Below, in pieces: positions 17,041-26,159 of a DNA stretch of 64,000 bases (position 1 is the stretch's first letter; each line of letters starts with the position of its first letter). This DNA is from Zeimonas sp032027205 (GTDB lineage Bacteria; Pseudomonadota; Gammaproteobacteria; Burkholderiales; Burkholderiaceae_E). The stretch is taken from NCBI GenBank assembly GCA_032027205.1, contig JAVSMN010000001.1, positions 3,227,418-3,291,417 on the forward strand, read 5' to 3'. The position numbers and the translations under genes were made by a program. The notes beneath the pieces were generated by a model. That model was not told the origin of the DNA, ran no database searches, and worked only from the letters and a program-made list of their open reading frames with translations.

Positions 17041-20000
17041 TCACACTTTCGCTGTCACCCGATCCGGCTCCGGGCCGCTGCCCGCAGCCTCGACGCCGCT
17101 GCGCGCGAACTCGCGCCCTTCGTCGAGCGTCGTGATCGGCACTGCTGCGTGCTTGCCGAGAAAGCGAACGATATGCGGGAAGACGTCCTCGGCGCATCGC
17201 TTGCCCATGAAGATGTCCTGGTGCCCGTAGCCCGGTATCACGCGTAATTCGTGCCGTCCCGGAACGATGTTCTCCAGGCGACGGAAGCACTCGATATTCG
17301 ACTCGCGGAACACGAGGTTGTCCTGCCCGGTGAGGAACAGGATAGGCGTCTTCACGTCTGCTGCATGTTCCAGGTAGTCGTCGGGAAGCGCGTCGTGGCG
17401 TTGGTTGTCGGGGTCGTATTTCACTGCGGTGTTGTCCGACAGGATCATCTTCCGCACATGACGGTGATAGTGAAGGCTGGTCGGGCCGTAGAGATCGCCG
17501 CTTCGTCGGTGCGTAACCTCCGCCAGGTTGCCGTGTCGGTATAGAGCGGGCCAACCGGTGCCCCACATCAGGCTGAGCATGTGGCAGGCCGGTTCATCGC
17601 ATTCCGGGTGGAAGGCGCTGACCACCTTCGAGAACAGCTTTCCGAGGGTCCAACCGTGCGTCTGGCTCCAGCGGGGATCGAGGTAGGCGAAGTTGAGAAC
17701 GTACTCGCAGAGAAACGGCGCGACGAGGCCCTTGAACAGCGACCAGTTCGGCACCATCGGGGTCAGCGAGACGCTGTTGACGACGAGGCTGCTCACTCCG
17801 GCGCTAGCACCACCGAACAGGCTCATCGAGAAGGTCATTGCGCCCAGGCAGTGCGCGATCACGTGGATGCGCGCGCGTTCGCCGACCGCCTCTCGTATCG
17901 TTCGCAGCGCCGCAGGAAAATCGAAGAGCGCCACGTCGTCCAGCGTGAAGCGATGCCGGACGAGGTTGTACGGAAAACGGTTGCTCATTCGAAAGTCGAG
18001 CGTCCAGACGTCGGTGAATCCGTGGTCGAGCAGGTAGCTCACGAGGTTCGTGTGCTCGGGCATGATGAACATGTCGCTCGAGGTCGTCAGCCCGTGAACG
18101 ATCATCACGACGTCCTCGCAGCGCCGTCGATGGAATCGCAGCAGGCTCAGGTCGATTCGATCCTCGGTCAGGAACGGGTGCGTGGTGCGCGAGGCGCGCT
18201 GGACGCCCTCGGTGGTGTGCAGCGCGATCTCGCGATCGCGGGCAACAACTGTGCGATGGCTGAGCGACAGGCCGTAGATCTCCCACAGGTTGCACAGGAA
18301 GAAGCCGACGAACCGCAGCACGGTTCGCGAGTCCGGGCGTCCGCCGCGCCGGTGCGCTTTCAGCGAGACGAGCTCCTTCGCGAACGCGCCCAACGACATG
18401 CGGACCTGCCCGGCGGCGAGGAGGTCGGCCTTGGCATCGTCGCCTTCGGCCACGTGCCCGGACAGGACGTTGACGTTCAGCGTCGTGGTGTCGTGCCATA
18501 GATCGAATCCAAGGTCGTCGTGCACGTCCTTGTATCCGGTGATCGTGATTTCGTCGCCGTCTTTACCGTGCAGGTGCAGGCGGTAGACGATCAGCTTGCG
18601 GTTCAGGTCGCCGGCGCTGGTTCGCAGGATGTCCAGCGAGCCGCTTTCGATCTCCCGGCCGTCGCCGTACAGGTCCGACGAAACGCGCCCGGCGACGCTC
18701 GCCCGATGCTCGTCGGACGCGAGAAAACGATCGAGATCGTCGATGGTCACGTGCAGCGCCAGCACCAATTCGTTGCTCGCGTTCCTGCCGTTCTCGTAAC
18801 CGGAACGAAAGTCCCATTGGCCGCGCGCGATGTATCCGCGCATCGTCTCGTCGAACGAGAGCCCGGCTTGCTCGTCGGGCGTCGGGACCGTTTCGGTTGC
18901 CGGCGCAGGTTGCGTCACTGCATCCGGTGACCGGGCGCGGCGCACCAGTTCGACCGCTGCGCGCCGCGCGAAGGCGGCGATCGTCAGGCTTGGGTTCACG
19001 CCGACGGGGCCGGGCATCACCGAGCCGTCGGCGATGTACATCCCCGGATAGCCGTGCACGGCGCCGAAGGAGTTCACGACGCTGTTCGCCGGATCGTCGC
19101 CCATCGGGCAGCCGCCGAGCGGATGCACGGTGACGATGCGACCGAACGTGCGAGTGAGCGGGTTCTCCACGAAATCGCCGCCGAGTTCCCTGGTGATCTT
19201 CCGGCAGCCGCTCGTGAGTGCACGGAAATGCTTGTGCGAGCCTCTCGCGTTCCAGTCGACGTCGAGATACGTGGTTCCGGTGCGGCGCCCGCGGCGAAGG
19301 CGAAAGACGCCGTCCGGCACGTCGAAGCCCATGCCGAGCATCGGCAGCGAAGTGCTGCTGCGCCGCGCGGGTCCGAGCAGGCGCGCAACCTCGCCGTCGA
19401 ACTCGGAGACCGGTTCGCCGCTCACCCAGTCGACGACACGGTTCCAGGCAAAGCGCGCGACCCTCGGAATCGATCGCCGCACGTCCGCCCATTCCGCTAG
19501 CCAGCCGGCGAACTCGGGGTAGCCCGCATCCTGCACCTGGTACGCGGCGCCGTTCCCACTGCTGCTGCGGAACGTCGAGGTGATCACCGGGCCGCTCGAT
19601 GCGCAGAGCACGCGCGGGCGGGCCTTGTGCCCCTTCGTCGAGTCGGTGCAGTCGACGGCGAACGACAGCAGGTCTCCGTTCGCCGAATAGCGGGTGCCGA
19701 GCGCAGGGCCGATGCGCGGGAACGACGACCGATTCCGCAGCATCAGGTACGTCGTTCCGAGCGTGCCGGCGGACAGGACCAGGTAGCGGCATTCGATGGT
19801 GTGCGCGGTGCTCGCCGCGCCGCCTTCGTCCGGGCGGTGAAGTACGTAGTCGACTTCGTACTCGAACTGGTTGCCTTCCGAAGGTCGGGGCCGGAAGGCG
19901 CGCACTTCCGCCATCACGCGGATCACGAGTCCGTTCTTTTCGGCGAGCGACAGGTAGTTCAGGTCGAGCGTGTTCTTGCTGCCCGAGTTGCAGCCGATGT

Positions 20001-20607
20001 CGCATTCGCCGCACAGCCGACACGTGCTTCGATGCGCACCGTGCAGGTTCGCCACCGTCTCTCGAAGCGGCGCGCCGGGTTGCGGCGGCTCGCCTTCGTT
20101 GGCGAACGCAACGCCCAGTGGCGTTGCCACCGGTTCGAGCCCGGCCCGTTGCGCTGCCTCGCGGAACGCCGCGACCTTCGGCAGCGTGCGGTAGTCCGAT
20201 GTCGACGGAAACAACTGCGGCTGCAACACCGCCTCTACCGCGTCGTAGTGCGGCTTCAGGTCTTCATAGGAAAGCGGCCAGGCACCTTTCGAGCGGTTCT
20301 CGTCGAACCATTCGGGCGGCCTGCGCATCAGCACGTTCGCGTAGATCAGCGATCCGCCGCCCAATCCGCTGGCGACGATCGCTTCGCTGCTGCGGAACGA
20401 CCATATGTCGAACAGGCCGTACAGGTTCTCGCTCGGGTCCCAGAAGTTGCGCCCGGTGTCGGCCGGACTGCGGGGAAACTTGCCGGGCGGGTAGGCCGCA
20501 CCCCGCTCGAGCAGGCAGACGTGCAATCCGGCTTCGGTCAGCGTGTGGGCTATCACCGAGCCGCCGAACCCCGACCCGACCACCACCGCGTCGAAATGCT
20601 CGTTCAT
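17041..20607 (-). CDS. GMC-family FAD oxidoreductase fused to an alpha/beta hydrolase
   Basis: The 1188-residue protein has a GMC flavoprotein half (residues 1-560) with FAD motif VVVGSGFGGSVIAHTL and the C-terminal GMC block HPLGGCPMG at about 495-503, ending NPSLTIAAF. It most resembles cholesterol-oxidase-like or choline-dehydrogenase-like members. A CxxCxxCxxxC motif (C196, C199, C202, C206) sits inside it. A linker domain (about 570-830) follows, then an alpha/beta hydrolase (about 850-1150). The elbow AHCLGA puts Cys920 at the nucleophile position, with candidate Asp1096 and His1129. GAGGAGG precedes ATG 20607. The substrate is unknown; a hydrophobic alcohol or sterol-like molecule is possible. 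Confidence 0.85.
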   Translation of the reverse strand: MNEHFDAVVVGSGFGGSVIAHTLTEAGLHVCLLERGAAYPPGKFPRSPADTGRNFWDPSENLYGLFDIWSFRSSEAIVASGLGGGSLIYANVLMRRPPEWFDENRSKGAWPLSYEDLKPHYDAVEAVLQPQLFPSTSDYRTLPKVAAFREAAQRAGLEPVATPLGVAFANEGEPPQPGAPLRETVANLHGAHRSTCRLCGECDIGCNSGSKNTLDLNYLSLAEKNGLVIRVMAEVRAFRPRPSEGNQFEYEVDYVLHRPDEGGAASTAHTIECRYLVLSAGTLGTTYLMLRNRSSFPRIGPALGTRYSANGDLLSFAVDCTDSTKGHKARPRVLCASSGPVITSTFRSSSGNGAAYQVQDAGYPEFAGWLAEWADVRRSIPRVARFAWNRVVDWVSGEPVSEFDGEVARLLGPARRSSTSLPMLGMGFDVPDGVFRLRRGRRTGTTYLDVDWNARGSHKHFRALTSGCRKITRELGGDFVENPLTRTFGRIVTVHPLGGCPMGDDPANSVVNSFGAVHGYPGMYIADGSVMPGPVGVNPSLTIAAFARRAAVELVRRARSPDAVTQPAPATETVPTPDEQAGLSFDETMRGYIARGQWDFRSGYENGRNASNELVLALHVTIDDLDRFLASDEHRASVAGRVSSDLYGDGREIESGSLDILRTSAGDLNRKLIVYRLHLHGKDGDEITITGYKDVHDDLGFDLWHDTTTLNVNVLSGHVAEGDDAKADLLAAGQVRMSLGAFAKELVSLKAHRRGGRPDSRTVLRFVGFFLCNLWEIYGLSLSHRTVVARDREIALHTTEGVQRASRTTHPFLTEDRIDLSLLRFHRRRCEDVVMIVHGLTTSSDMFIMPEHTNLVSYLLDHGFTDVWTLDFRMSNRFPYNLVRHRFTLDDVALFDFPAALRTIREAVGERARIHVIAHCLGAMTFSMSLFGGASAGVSSLVVNSVSLTPMVPNWSLFKGLVAPFLCEYVLNFAYLDPRWSQTHGWTLGKLFSKVVSAFHPECDEPACHMLSLMWGTGWPALYRHGNLAEVTHRRSGDLYGPTSLHYHRHVRKMILSDNTAVKYDPDNQRHDALPDDYLEHAADVKTPILFLTGQDNLVFRESNIECFRRLENIVPGRHELRVIPGYGHQDIFMGKRCAEDVFPHIVRFLGKHAAVPITTLDEGREFARSGVEAAGSGPEPDRVTAKV

Positions 20608-20732
20608 TCGGGTGCCTCCTCGAACTCGAGCCGGTCGCCGGCAGCCCGAGTGTTCGGGAACCCGCCTGCGCTGCCACCGATTCTGAGCCGAAGGCGCGGC
20701 TGCGTCCAAGCGAATCCGAGCGTCGATGACGC

Positions 20733-22721
20733 TTGCGTCGAGGCGTGCGCCCGGCGCGCTTAGACGCTTCCGCGTATGGCGTTCCACCCGCTGCAGGGCG
20801 ATCATTGCCTACCGTCCACCGACCGTACGGCGGGTTCAACTTGTTCGATCCTCTCCGACCGCGTCGCCGTTTCAGCACCGATGCTGCGCGCAGCGCAGAG
20901 ATCCTGCGAAGGGTCGATGCCACCCGGATCCGCATGGCGACGCGCGACATGCCGCGCAACGCGGCCGCGGGTCTCGGTGGGGTCGCGATCGGCCTGATCG
21001 GAATGTCGCATGTCGGACCAGGGTGGAACTTCCGCTTCGATTCGTACGTGCTCGTGTGGGCCGCACTCACGGCACTGACGATCGTCGCCAAGTCGTCCTA
21101 TGCGCTGTGGGTCGAGCGAGGCGGACAGAGCGACGAAGACGCCATCGCGACGTTGCGGATCCACGCGACGAACTTCGCCGTCTCCGGTGCCTGCTGGGGC
21201 AGCGCCGCGTGGTTTCTCCTGCCCGCACGCACCGTTCAGCAGGACGCCTTCCTGCTGGCCGGCATGGCCATGGTGATGATGGGCGCCGCGGGCGCGCAGG
21301 CCGTCTGTCGGCCGGTCGTTCTGGCCTTCACCGGAGCGCTGTGCGTCGTGTTCGTCGCGGGACTGCTGCGACTCGGGGATGGGTTCCACCTCGGTCTCGG
21401 GTTCGGCTTCGCCGTGTATGGGGCCGTGGTGCTGATGTTCGCCCGCAACCAGGAAATCGCCGTGACAAGGGCGATCGAACTGGCGCTCGAGAACGAGGAG
21501 TTGCTGGCCGAAAAGAGCGCCGAGCAGCAGGCGACGCAGACGGCGCGCGCGGCGGCGGAGCAGGCGCGCGAGCGAGCCGAGAAGGCGGACCGTACCAAGA
21601 CGAACTTCATCGCCGCGACGAGCCACGATCTTCGCCAGCCGATGCATGCGCTGGTGCAGTACGTCGAGCACCTGCGGCGCACCTGCAGTGATCGGCTTGC
21701 GCTGACGACGATCGGACGAATCGAGGAATCGGTGGCGGCGATGGAGAACCTGCTGAACAGCGTGCTCGATTTCTCGAAGATCTCGATGGGGGCGATCAAG
21801 CCCGAGATCCGCGAGTTCGGGGTCGGACGTCTGCTGCGCGGCGTCGAAACGCAGATTCGCCCGCTTGCCGAGGCGAAGGGCCTCGAGTTCCGCATCGAAG
21901 CGCGGGGCGGCTATTGCCGCTCCGACGAGGTGCTGGCCGGGCGCATCGTCCGCAACATCGCGCAGAACGCCGTGCGCTATACGGAGGGCGGGTCGATCGT
22001 GATTCGCGCGGTGCTGCGCGGCGATACGGTGCGCGTGCTGGTCGCCGACAGCGGGATCGGCATACCGGGCACGGAGAAGCAGCGGGTTTTCGACGAGTAC
22101 TACCAGGTCGACAACCGCGCGCGCGATCGACGCAAGGGCCTGGGCCTCGGCCTGGCAATCGTGCGCGATCTCGCGCGACTGCTGAACCTGAGGATTCGCC
22201 TGAAAACGCTCCCCGGCGTCGGCTCGACCTTCGTGGTGGAGATCCCCCGCGCACAGTCGCAAGCGATCATCGAGGGTCCGCCGCCTGCAGACGCCGACCG
22301 TGATTTCGTTCGTGGGGCCTTCGTCGTGCTGATCGACGACGACCCGCTCGCGCTGGACGGCCTCGGTACCACGTTGAAGGATCTCGGCTGCCGCGTCCTG
22401 ACGGCGAGTTCCGGCGACGAGGCGATGCATGCGCTCGCCCAGGCGGAGTTCGCTCCGCAGATCGTCCTGTCCGACTATCGCCTCGCCGGTGGCGAGAACG
22501 GTCTGGCGGCAATCGGGAGGGTCATCGCGAACCAGCGCGCGCTGTACGGCGAATCGTTTCCGCTTCCCGCAATCGTGATGTCGGGCGATACGTCGCCCGA
22601 AGAGCTCGAACGCGTCGCTCGCGCCGGCTACCCGATGCTGCACAAGCCAGTCGGCGCGCGGCGACTCTACCAGGCGCTCAACGCGTCGCTGCAGTCGGCC
22701 GCCGAAATGCAGCGCGCGTAG
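20733..22721 (+). CDS. Membrane hybrid histidine kinase with C-terminal receiver
   Basis: The product is up to 662 residues. About six transmembrane segments (residues 75-250) form the sensor. A coiled linker (ALENEELLAEKSAEQQ) leads to the H-box TSHDLRQPMHALVQYVEHL (His298), an N-box RNIAQNAVRYT, and G-boxes DSGIGIPG and RKGLGLGLAIVRDLA. A receiver domain follows with Asp581 (LSDYRLAGGENG). The start is uncertain: TTG 20733 opens the frame, GTG 20745 and ATG 20934 are alternatives, and the segment before ATG 20934 resembles the family's usual N-terminus. The gene is divergent from the GMC fusion and converges on a LuxR-type regulator that may be its partner. Confidence 0.85.
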   Translation: MRRGVRPARLDASAYGVPPAAGRSLPTVHRPYGGFNLFDPLRPRRRFSTDAARSAEILRRVDATRIRMATRDMPRNAAAGLGGVAIGLIGMSHVGPGWNFRFDSYVLVWAALTALTIVAKSSYALWVERGGQSDEDAIATLRIHATNFAVSGACWGSAAWFLLPARTVQQDAFLLAGMAMVMMGAAGAQAVCRPVVLAFTGALCVVFVAGLLRLGDGFHLGLGFGFAVYGAVVLMFARNQEIAVTRAIELALENEELLAEKSAEQQATQTARAAAEQARERAEKADRTKTNFIAATSHDLRQPMHALVQYVEHLRRTCSDRLALTTIGRIEESVAAMENLLNSVLDFSKISMGAIKPEIREFGVGRLLRGVETQIRPLAEAKGLEFRIEARGGYCRSDEVLAGRIVRNIAQNAVRYTEGGSIVIRAVLRGDTVRVLVADSGIGIPGTEKQRVFDEYYQVDNRARDRRKGLGLGLAIVRDLARLLNLRIRLKTLPGVGSTFVVEIPRAQSQAIIEGPPPADADRDFVRGAFVVLIDDDPLALDGLGTTLKDLGCRVLTASSGDEAMHALAQAEFAPQIVLSDYRLAGGENGLAAIGRVIANQRALYGESFPLPAIVMSGDTSPEELERVARAGYPMLHKPVGARRLYQALNASLQSAAEMQRA

Positions 22722-22773
22722 TTTTTCCTTTGGCGCGAGTGCCCCGGGGCGACCGGCATTCGCGAACCGCAAC

Positions 22774-23451
22774 TCACCGAAAAACGAGTCCGCGCCGCGC
22801 GATCTCGGCCATCACGCCGGCCTTTGCGTTCTCGGTGACGCCGAGCTTCCAGGCGATGTTTCCGACGTGCGCCCGCACGGTATGGTCGGAGATCGCCCGG
22901 CCGTCGCGCCGCTCGAGCTCGCGCGCGATGCGCTTGTAGGTGAGCCCGCGCACGAGCAATGCGGCGATCTCGTTCTCCCGAGGCGTCAAGGGCGCGTTCA
23001 GCGTCTCGGCGTTCGGGGCGCGCGCGGCAGCCGGCGCGTTCATCTGCCGCAGCACCATCTCCGGAATGTAGACGCCGCCGGCCAGCGTGATCGAAATCGC
23101 GTGCTGGAAGATCACGTTCGACGTCGCCTTCTGGATGAAACCGGTGGCGTACAGATTGATCACCTCGCGCACCAGTTCGAGCTCGCAGTGGCCGGACAAC
23201 ACGACGATGCGCGGACATGGGTCGACGCCCTCGACGTGCTCCTTGAGCACGCGCAGCGTATCGACGCCGTGGCTGTCGCCGAGTTCGAGGTCGAGCAGCA
23301 CCAGGTCGATCGCCGGGGTCGTTGCGAGGACGTGCAATGCCTGTTCGAGCGACTCCGCTTCGAGCACCTCGACCGTCGCGTCGACGCTGCGCAGGGCCAG
23401 CGCCGTGCCGGCGCGCGTCAATGGATGATCGTCGACGACAAGACATCGCAT
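22774..23451 (-). CDS. LuxR/NarL-family response regulator
   Basis: The 225-residue protein has a receiver domain (CLVVDDHPLTRAGTALAL, phospho-Asp in LLDLELGDSHG, conserved Lys in FIQKATS) and a C-terminal LuxR helix-turn-helix (LTPRENEIAALLVRGLTYKRIA). ATG 23451 with GGAAGG upstream gives the standard N-terminus; 10 further upstream codons are open. It lies tail to tail with the hybrid kinase, separated by 52 bases. Kinases of that family usually pair with LuxR-type regulators, so a functional pair is likely. Confidence 0.9.
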   Translation of the reverse strand: MRCLVVDDHPLTRAGTALALRSVDATVEVLEAESLEQALHVLATTPAIDLVLLDLELGDSHGVDTLRVLKEHVEGVDPCPRIVVLSGHCELELVREVINLYATGFIQKATSNVIFQHAISITLAGGVYIPEMVLRQMNAPAAARAPNAETLNAPLTPRENEIAALLVRGLTYKRIARELERRDGRAISDHTVRAHVGNIAWKLGVTENAKAGVMAEIARRGLVFR

Positions 23452-23597
23452 GGACGCCTTCCCTCCATGTCGTCTATGCACTTTCGCTTACGCGTCAGGC
23501 GCGCATACGCGCTCGAGTAGCCGCTATCGCGTCTGCCGCCGGCCAGCGCCAGGCCCCAGGATGGGTTCGTCGGGCGAGCCGGCAAGGGAGCGAAGCG

Positions 23598-24251
23598 ATG
23601 AACGCCACCGAGACCGATCATGGTAGTACCAACGTCCTCGACGAGGCGAGAGAACTGGCATCCCTGCGGGCCACGCTCGTGCGCCAGGCGCGCCGTCTCG
23701 TCGCCGATCGACACCGTGCGGAGGATCTCGTCCAGGACACGCTGCTCGCCGTATTGCGTGGGCAGGCCGAGCGGCGCGGAGAGGCGAGCCTGAGCACCTG
23801 GGCGGTGGCGATCCTGCGGCACAAGGCGGCCGACTGGTATCGGTCTGCGGAATACGCGACGGCGCAGCAGTCGCGCGACTTCGACGGATCCACGGGCGAC
23901 TTCGATGGCGACGACTCGAGCCAGGGGGCGTCCGAACGATTCGGCGGCGCCGCATCGTCCTTCGCGCAACCCGATCGCGTGCTCGAGCAGCGCGAGCTTG
24001 CGGCGGCGATCGCCGAATGCGTGGCGCGCCTGTCGGCGCGCAGCCGGCAGGCGTTCACGATGCGCGAGCAGCTCGGCTTCGACACCGACGAGGTGTCTCG
24101 CAGGCTCGCCATCTCGCAGGATCACTGCCGGACGCTTCTGCATCGCGCTCGACTCGCTCTTCGCGCGCTGCTGGCGGCAAAGAGTCACGTGCCAGGCGGG
24201 ATGGCAAACGCGTTGTCACGTTTCGATGGCGCCGCACGACTTACTCATTGA
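23598..24251 (+). CDS. ECF-type RNA polymerase sigma factor
   Basis: The 217-residue protein has region 2 (RLVADRHRAEDLVQDTLLAV, then LSTWAVAILRHKAADWYR) and region 4 (LSARSRQAFTMREQLGFDTD, RRLAISQDHCRTLLHRARL), as in ECF sigma factors. The linker contains an Asp/Ser/Gly-rich stretch. No anti-sigma gene follows; the next gene is a small secreted DUF4148 protein. Control may come from the adjacent two-component genes, but that is inference. ATG 23598 lies 7 bases after GGGAG. Confidence 0.88.
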   Translation: MNATETDHGSTNVLDEARELASLRATLVRQARRLVADRHRAEDLVQDTLLAVLRGQAERRGEASLSTWAVAILRHKAADWYRSAEYATAQQSRDFDGSTGDFDGDDSSQGASERFGGAASSFAQPDRVLEQRELAAAIAECVARLSARSRQAFTMREQLGFDTDEVSRRLAISQDHCRTLLHRARLALRALLAAKSHVPGGMANALSRFDGAARLTH

Positions 24252-24318
24252 CTTGACGATGCGAGCCGTTGCAGCGGCTCGCCGCGGAAGTCTCGGATCA
24301 ACGCAAACGGAGCTCATC

Positions 24319-24669
24319 ATGAAAACGATCCTTGTCTCCCTGTTCGTCGCATCGTTCGCGCTGCCGGTGGCGGCGGAGGAGCTCGTCGAGTTCAACGACC
24401 ATTTTGTTTCGACGCACACGCGCGCCGAAGTGCAGGCCGAGCTCGCCAGTGCTGCGGCTGCGGGGCAGGTCGAACCGTCGGGCGAGGCGATGGCGTATCC
24501 GACGCGGATGTCCGCGTCTTCGAGCCTCACACGAGCCGAGGTCAAGGCCGAACTCGCCCGGGCGGCGGCCGCTGGTGAGCTGAACATGCAGGGCGAGATC
24601 ACCGTGATTCCGCCGTTGCACTTCGGGTCCACGCAGCTCGCCGGCGGCGGCGCGGATCGGGCGTCCTGA
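24319..24669 (+). CDS. Small secreted DUF4148 protein
   Basis: The 116-residue protein has a clear signal peptide (MKTILVSLFVASFALPVAA). Two copies of the DUF4148 motif follow, TRAEVQAELASAAAAGQV and TRAEVKAELARAAAAGEL, about 50 residues apart. DUF4148 proteins are abundant in Burkholderiales, and their role is not established. A GGAG lies just upstream of the ATG. The gene is 67 bases after the ECF sigma factor gene and may be a member of its regulon or operon. Confidence 0.82.
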   Translation: MKTILVSLFVASFALPVAAEELVEFNDHFVSTHTRAEVQAELASAAAAGQVEPSGEAMAYPTRMSASSSLTRAEVKAELARAAAAGELNMQGEITVIPPLHFGSTQLAGGGADRAS

Positions 24670-24758
24670 GGATGCTGGAACCATCGGCGACGGAAGGGCT
24701 GCCATCGCGGCCCTTCCCGCACGCGGGCCAGGCGGTCGATCCAGACGCGGAGCAGGTC

Positions 24759-25028
24759 ATGAATGCGTCCATCGTTTCGTTGCTGCTTGCGACCACGTCG
24801 CTGCCGAGCGGCTCGGCAGACGCGCCAGGCGTCGACGCATTCGTCGTGCCGACGTCGCTCGCTGCAGCGCCGCCCGCTTCGTTGGCGGCGCCCACGTGCC
24901 GAACGAGCACGCTCCTCGACACGACGGGCGTGCTCCAGGGGAGCGCCGATCGCGCGCTTTCGGCGCCCCTGCCGGCACCCGATGGCGCGCTTCTGTTCAT
25001 GAGGGACACGCGCTACGCGCTCGGCTGA
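24759..25028 (+). CDS. Hypothetical small secreted protein
   Basis: This 89-residue open frame starts with a short hydrophobic segment (MNASIVSLLLATTSLPSGSADA) that could be a weak signal peptide. CGGAGCAGG lies just before the ATG. The remainder is Ala/Pro/Ser-rich with no recognisable domain. An upstream in-frame ATG at 24672 would add 29 residues. Its end overlaps the last codons of the convergent epimerase-like gene by 16 bases. Position after two related genes and the ribosome site are the only support, so it may be spurious. Confidence 0.4.
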   Translation: MNASIVSLLLATTSLPSGSADAPGVDAFVVPTSLAAAPPASLAAPTCRTSTLLDTTGVLQGSADRALSAPLPAPDGALLFMRDTRYALG

Positions 25029-26038
25029 CTGCCGCGCGTCAGTGCTAAAAGCGCGCGGGTCATGGCGACGTCGATCGGAGTTCCCGGCAGCGGGCCGGCG
25101 GCCTGCGCCAGGCGCCTGCCGTCGAGCGCATGCGGTAGTCGCCACAGGTAGGCCATCTCGGCGATCTCCCGCCACATCGGCACGAAGAGGCCGCCCACGC
25201 GCAGCAGGGGCCACGGCACGCCGCCATGGCGCCACCCGCCGGCCGGCCGGATTCCGGCTGCCTCGGCGGCTCGCTCGATCGTGTCGAGCAGCTGCGCGCC
25301 GGTCAGCGTGTGTCCGACGAAGTGCAGCCGTTCGAAGGCAGGCAGGTCGGCGCGCTGCGCCACTGCCACGAAGGCATCGGCCAGATCGGGCAGGTACGCC
25401 CAGGCGTGCGGCAGGTTGGTCGGGCCGGGATAGATCAGCTTGCCGGCGCGCAGCGACCTGGCGATCAGCAGGTCGAGCCAGCTCCCGGTACCGCTGCCGA
25501 AGAAGTCGCCCGCCCGGATCACGACCGACCGAAGGCCGGTGGCCGCTCGTGCCTCGAGTTCGCGCTCCATCCGGATGCGAATCTGCCCTTTGCGCGTCGT
25601 GGCGTCCTGCGGCGTGTCCTCGCGAAGCAGCGGTGGCATCGCCTCGCCGAAGTTGTAGACGTTTCCCGGCAGCATGAAGCGCGCGTTCAGTCGTTGCGCC
25701 ACCGCCAGGCCGGCATGCAGGAGCGGCAGCGCCTCGGCGGCCCAGCGGGTGTAGGGCGGATTGATCGCGTAGACCACGGTGTCGGCGCCGGTTGCCTGCG
25801 AGGCCAATGCCGCAGGATCGGCGAGCGGCGTGGCGATGTGGCGGGCACCGGGCGGCAACGAGGCCGGTGCGCGTCGAGCTTGCGCGATCACTTGCCAGCC
25901 GGCGTTGGCGAAGGCTCGCGTGGCGGCGGCGCCGAAACGGCCATTGGCGCCGAGGATCAGGACGGTGCGGGTGCCGGGGGCGGTGCCGGGCGTCGACGCG
26001 GTGGGCGTGTTCGGGACGACAGGTGCATACGGTTCCAT
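25013..26038 (-). CDS. NAD(P)-dependent epimerase/dehydratase family protein
   Basis: The 341-residue extended-SDR-like protein has a dinucleotide-binding motif LILGANGRFGAAATRAF near residue 27. The conserved Asn-containing segment is VVYAINPPYTRW, and RSVVIRAGDFFGSGTGSW and LPHAWAYLPDLADAFV are typical of NAD(P)-binding Rossmann proteins of the NmrA/epimerase type. The usual YxxxK catalytic pair is not obvious. The first 24 residues are Pro/Thr-rich and unconserved. It is divergently arranged with a LysR regulator 121 bases away, a layout that suggests control by that regulator. The substrate is unknown. Confidence 0.8.
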   Translation of the reverse strand: MEPYAPVVPNTPTASTPGTAPGTRTVLILGANGRFGAAATRAFANAGWQVIAQARRAPASLPPGARHIATPLADPAALASQATGADTVVYAINPPYTRWAAEALPLLHAGLAVAQRLNARFMLPGNVYNFGEAMPPLLREDTPQDATTRKGQIRIRMERELEARAATGLRSVVIRAGDFFGSGTGSWLDLLIARSLRAGKLIYPGPTNLPHAWAYLPDLADAFVAVAQRADLPAFERLHFVGHTLTGAQLLDTIERAAEAAGIRPAGGWRHGGVPWPLLRVGGLFVPMWREIAEMAYLWRLPHALDGRRLAQAAGPLPGTPIDVAMTRALLALTRGSQPSA

Positions 26039-26159
26039 GCTGCGGTCTTCCTTCGGTTCTCCCGGCGGGGATCGGGTGTTGTCGGGCTTCCACCAAGTGT
26101 CGGCTCCTGCGTACCATTCGACAATCGGCGGTCATCGCATTTCACTCATACGATTCGGT

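Noticed and set aside
20726..21691. Alternative 321-residue frame over the hybrid kinase N-terminus
   Set aside because: It is an out-of-frame Arg-rich shadow; the kinase frame has transmembrane segments and conserved kinase motifs.
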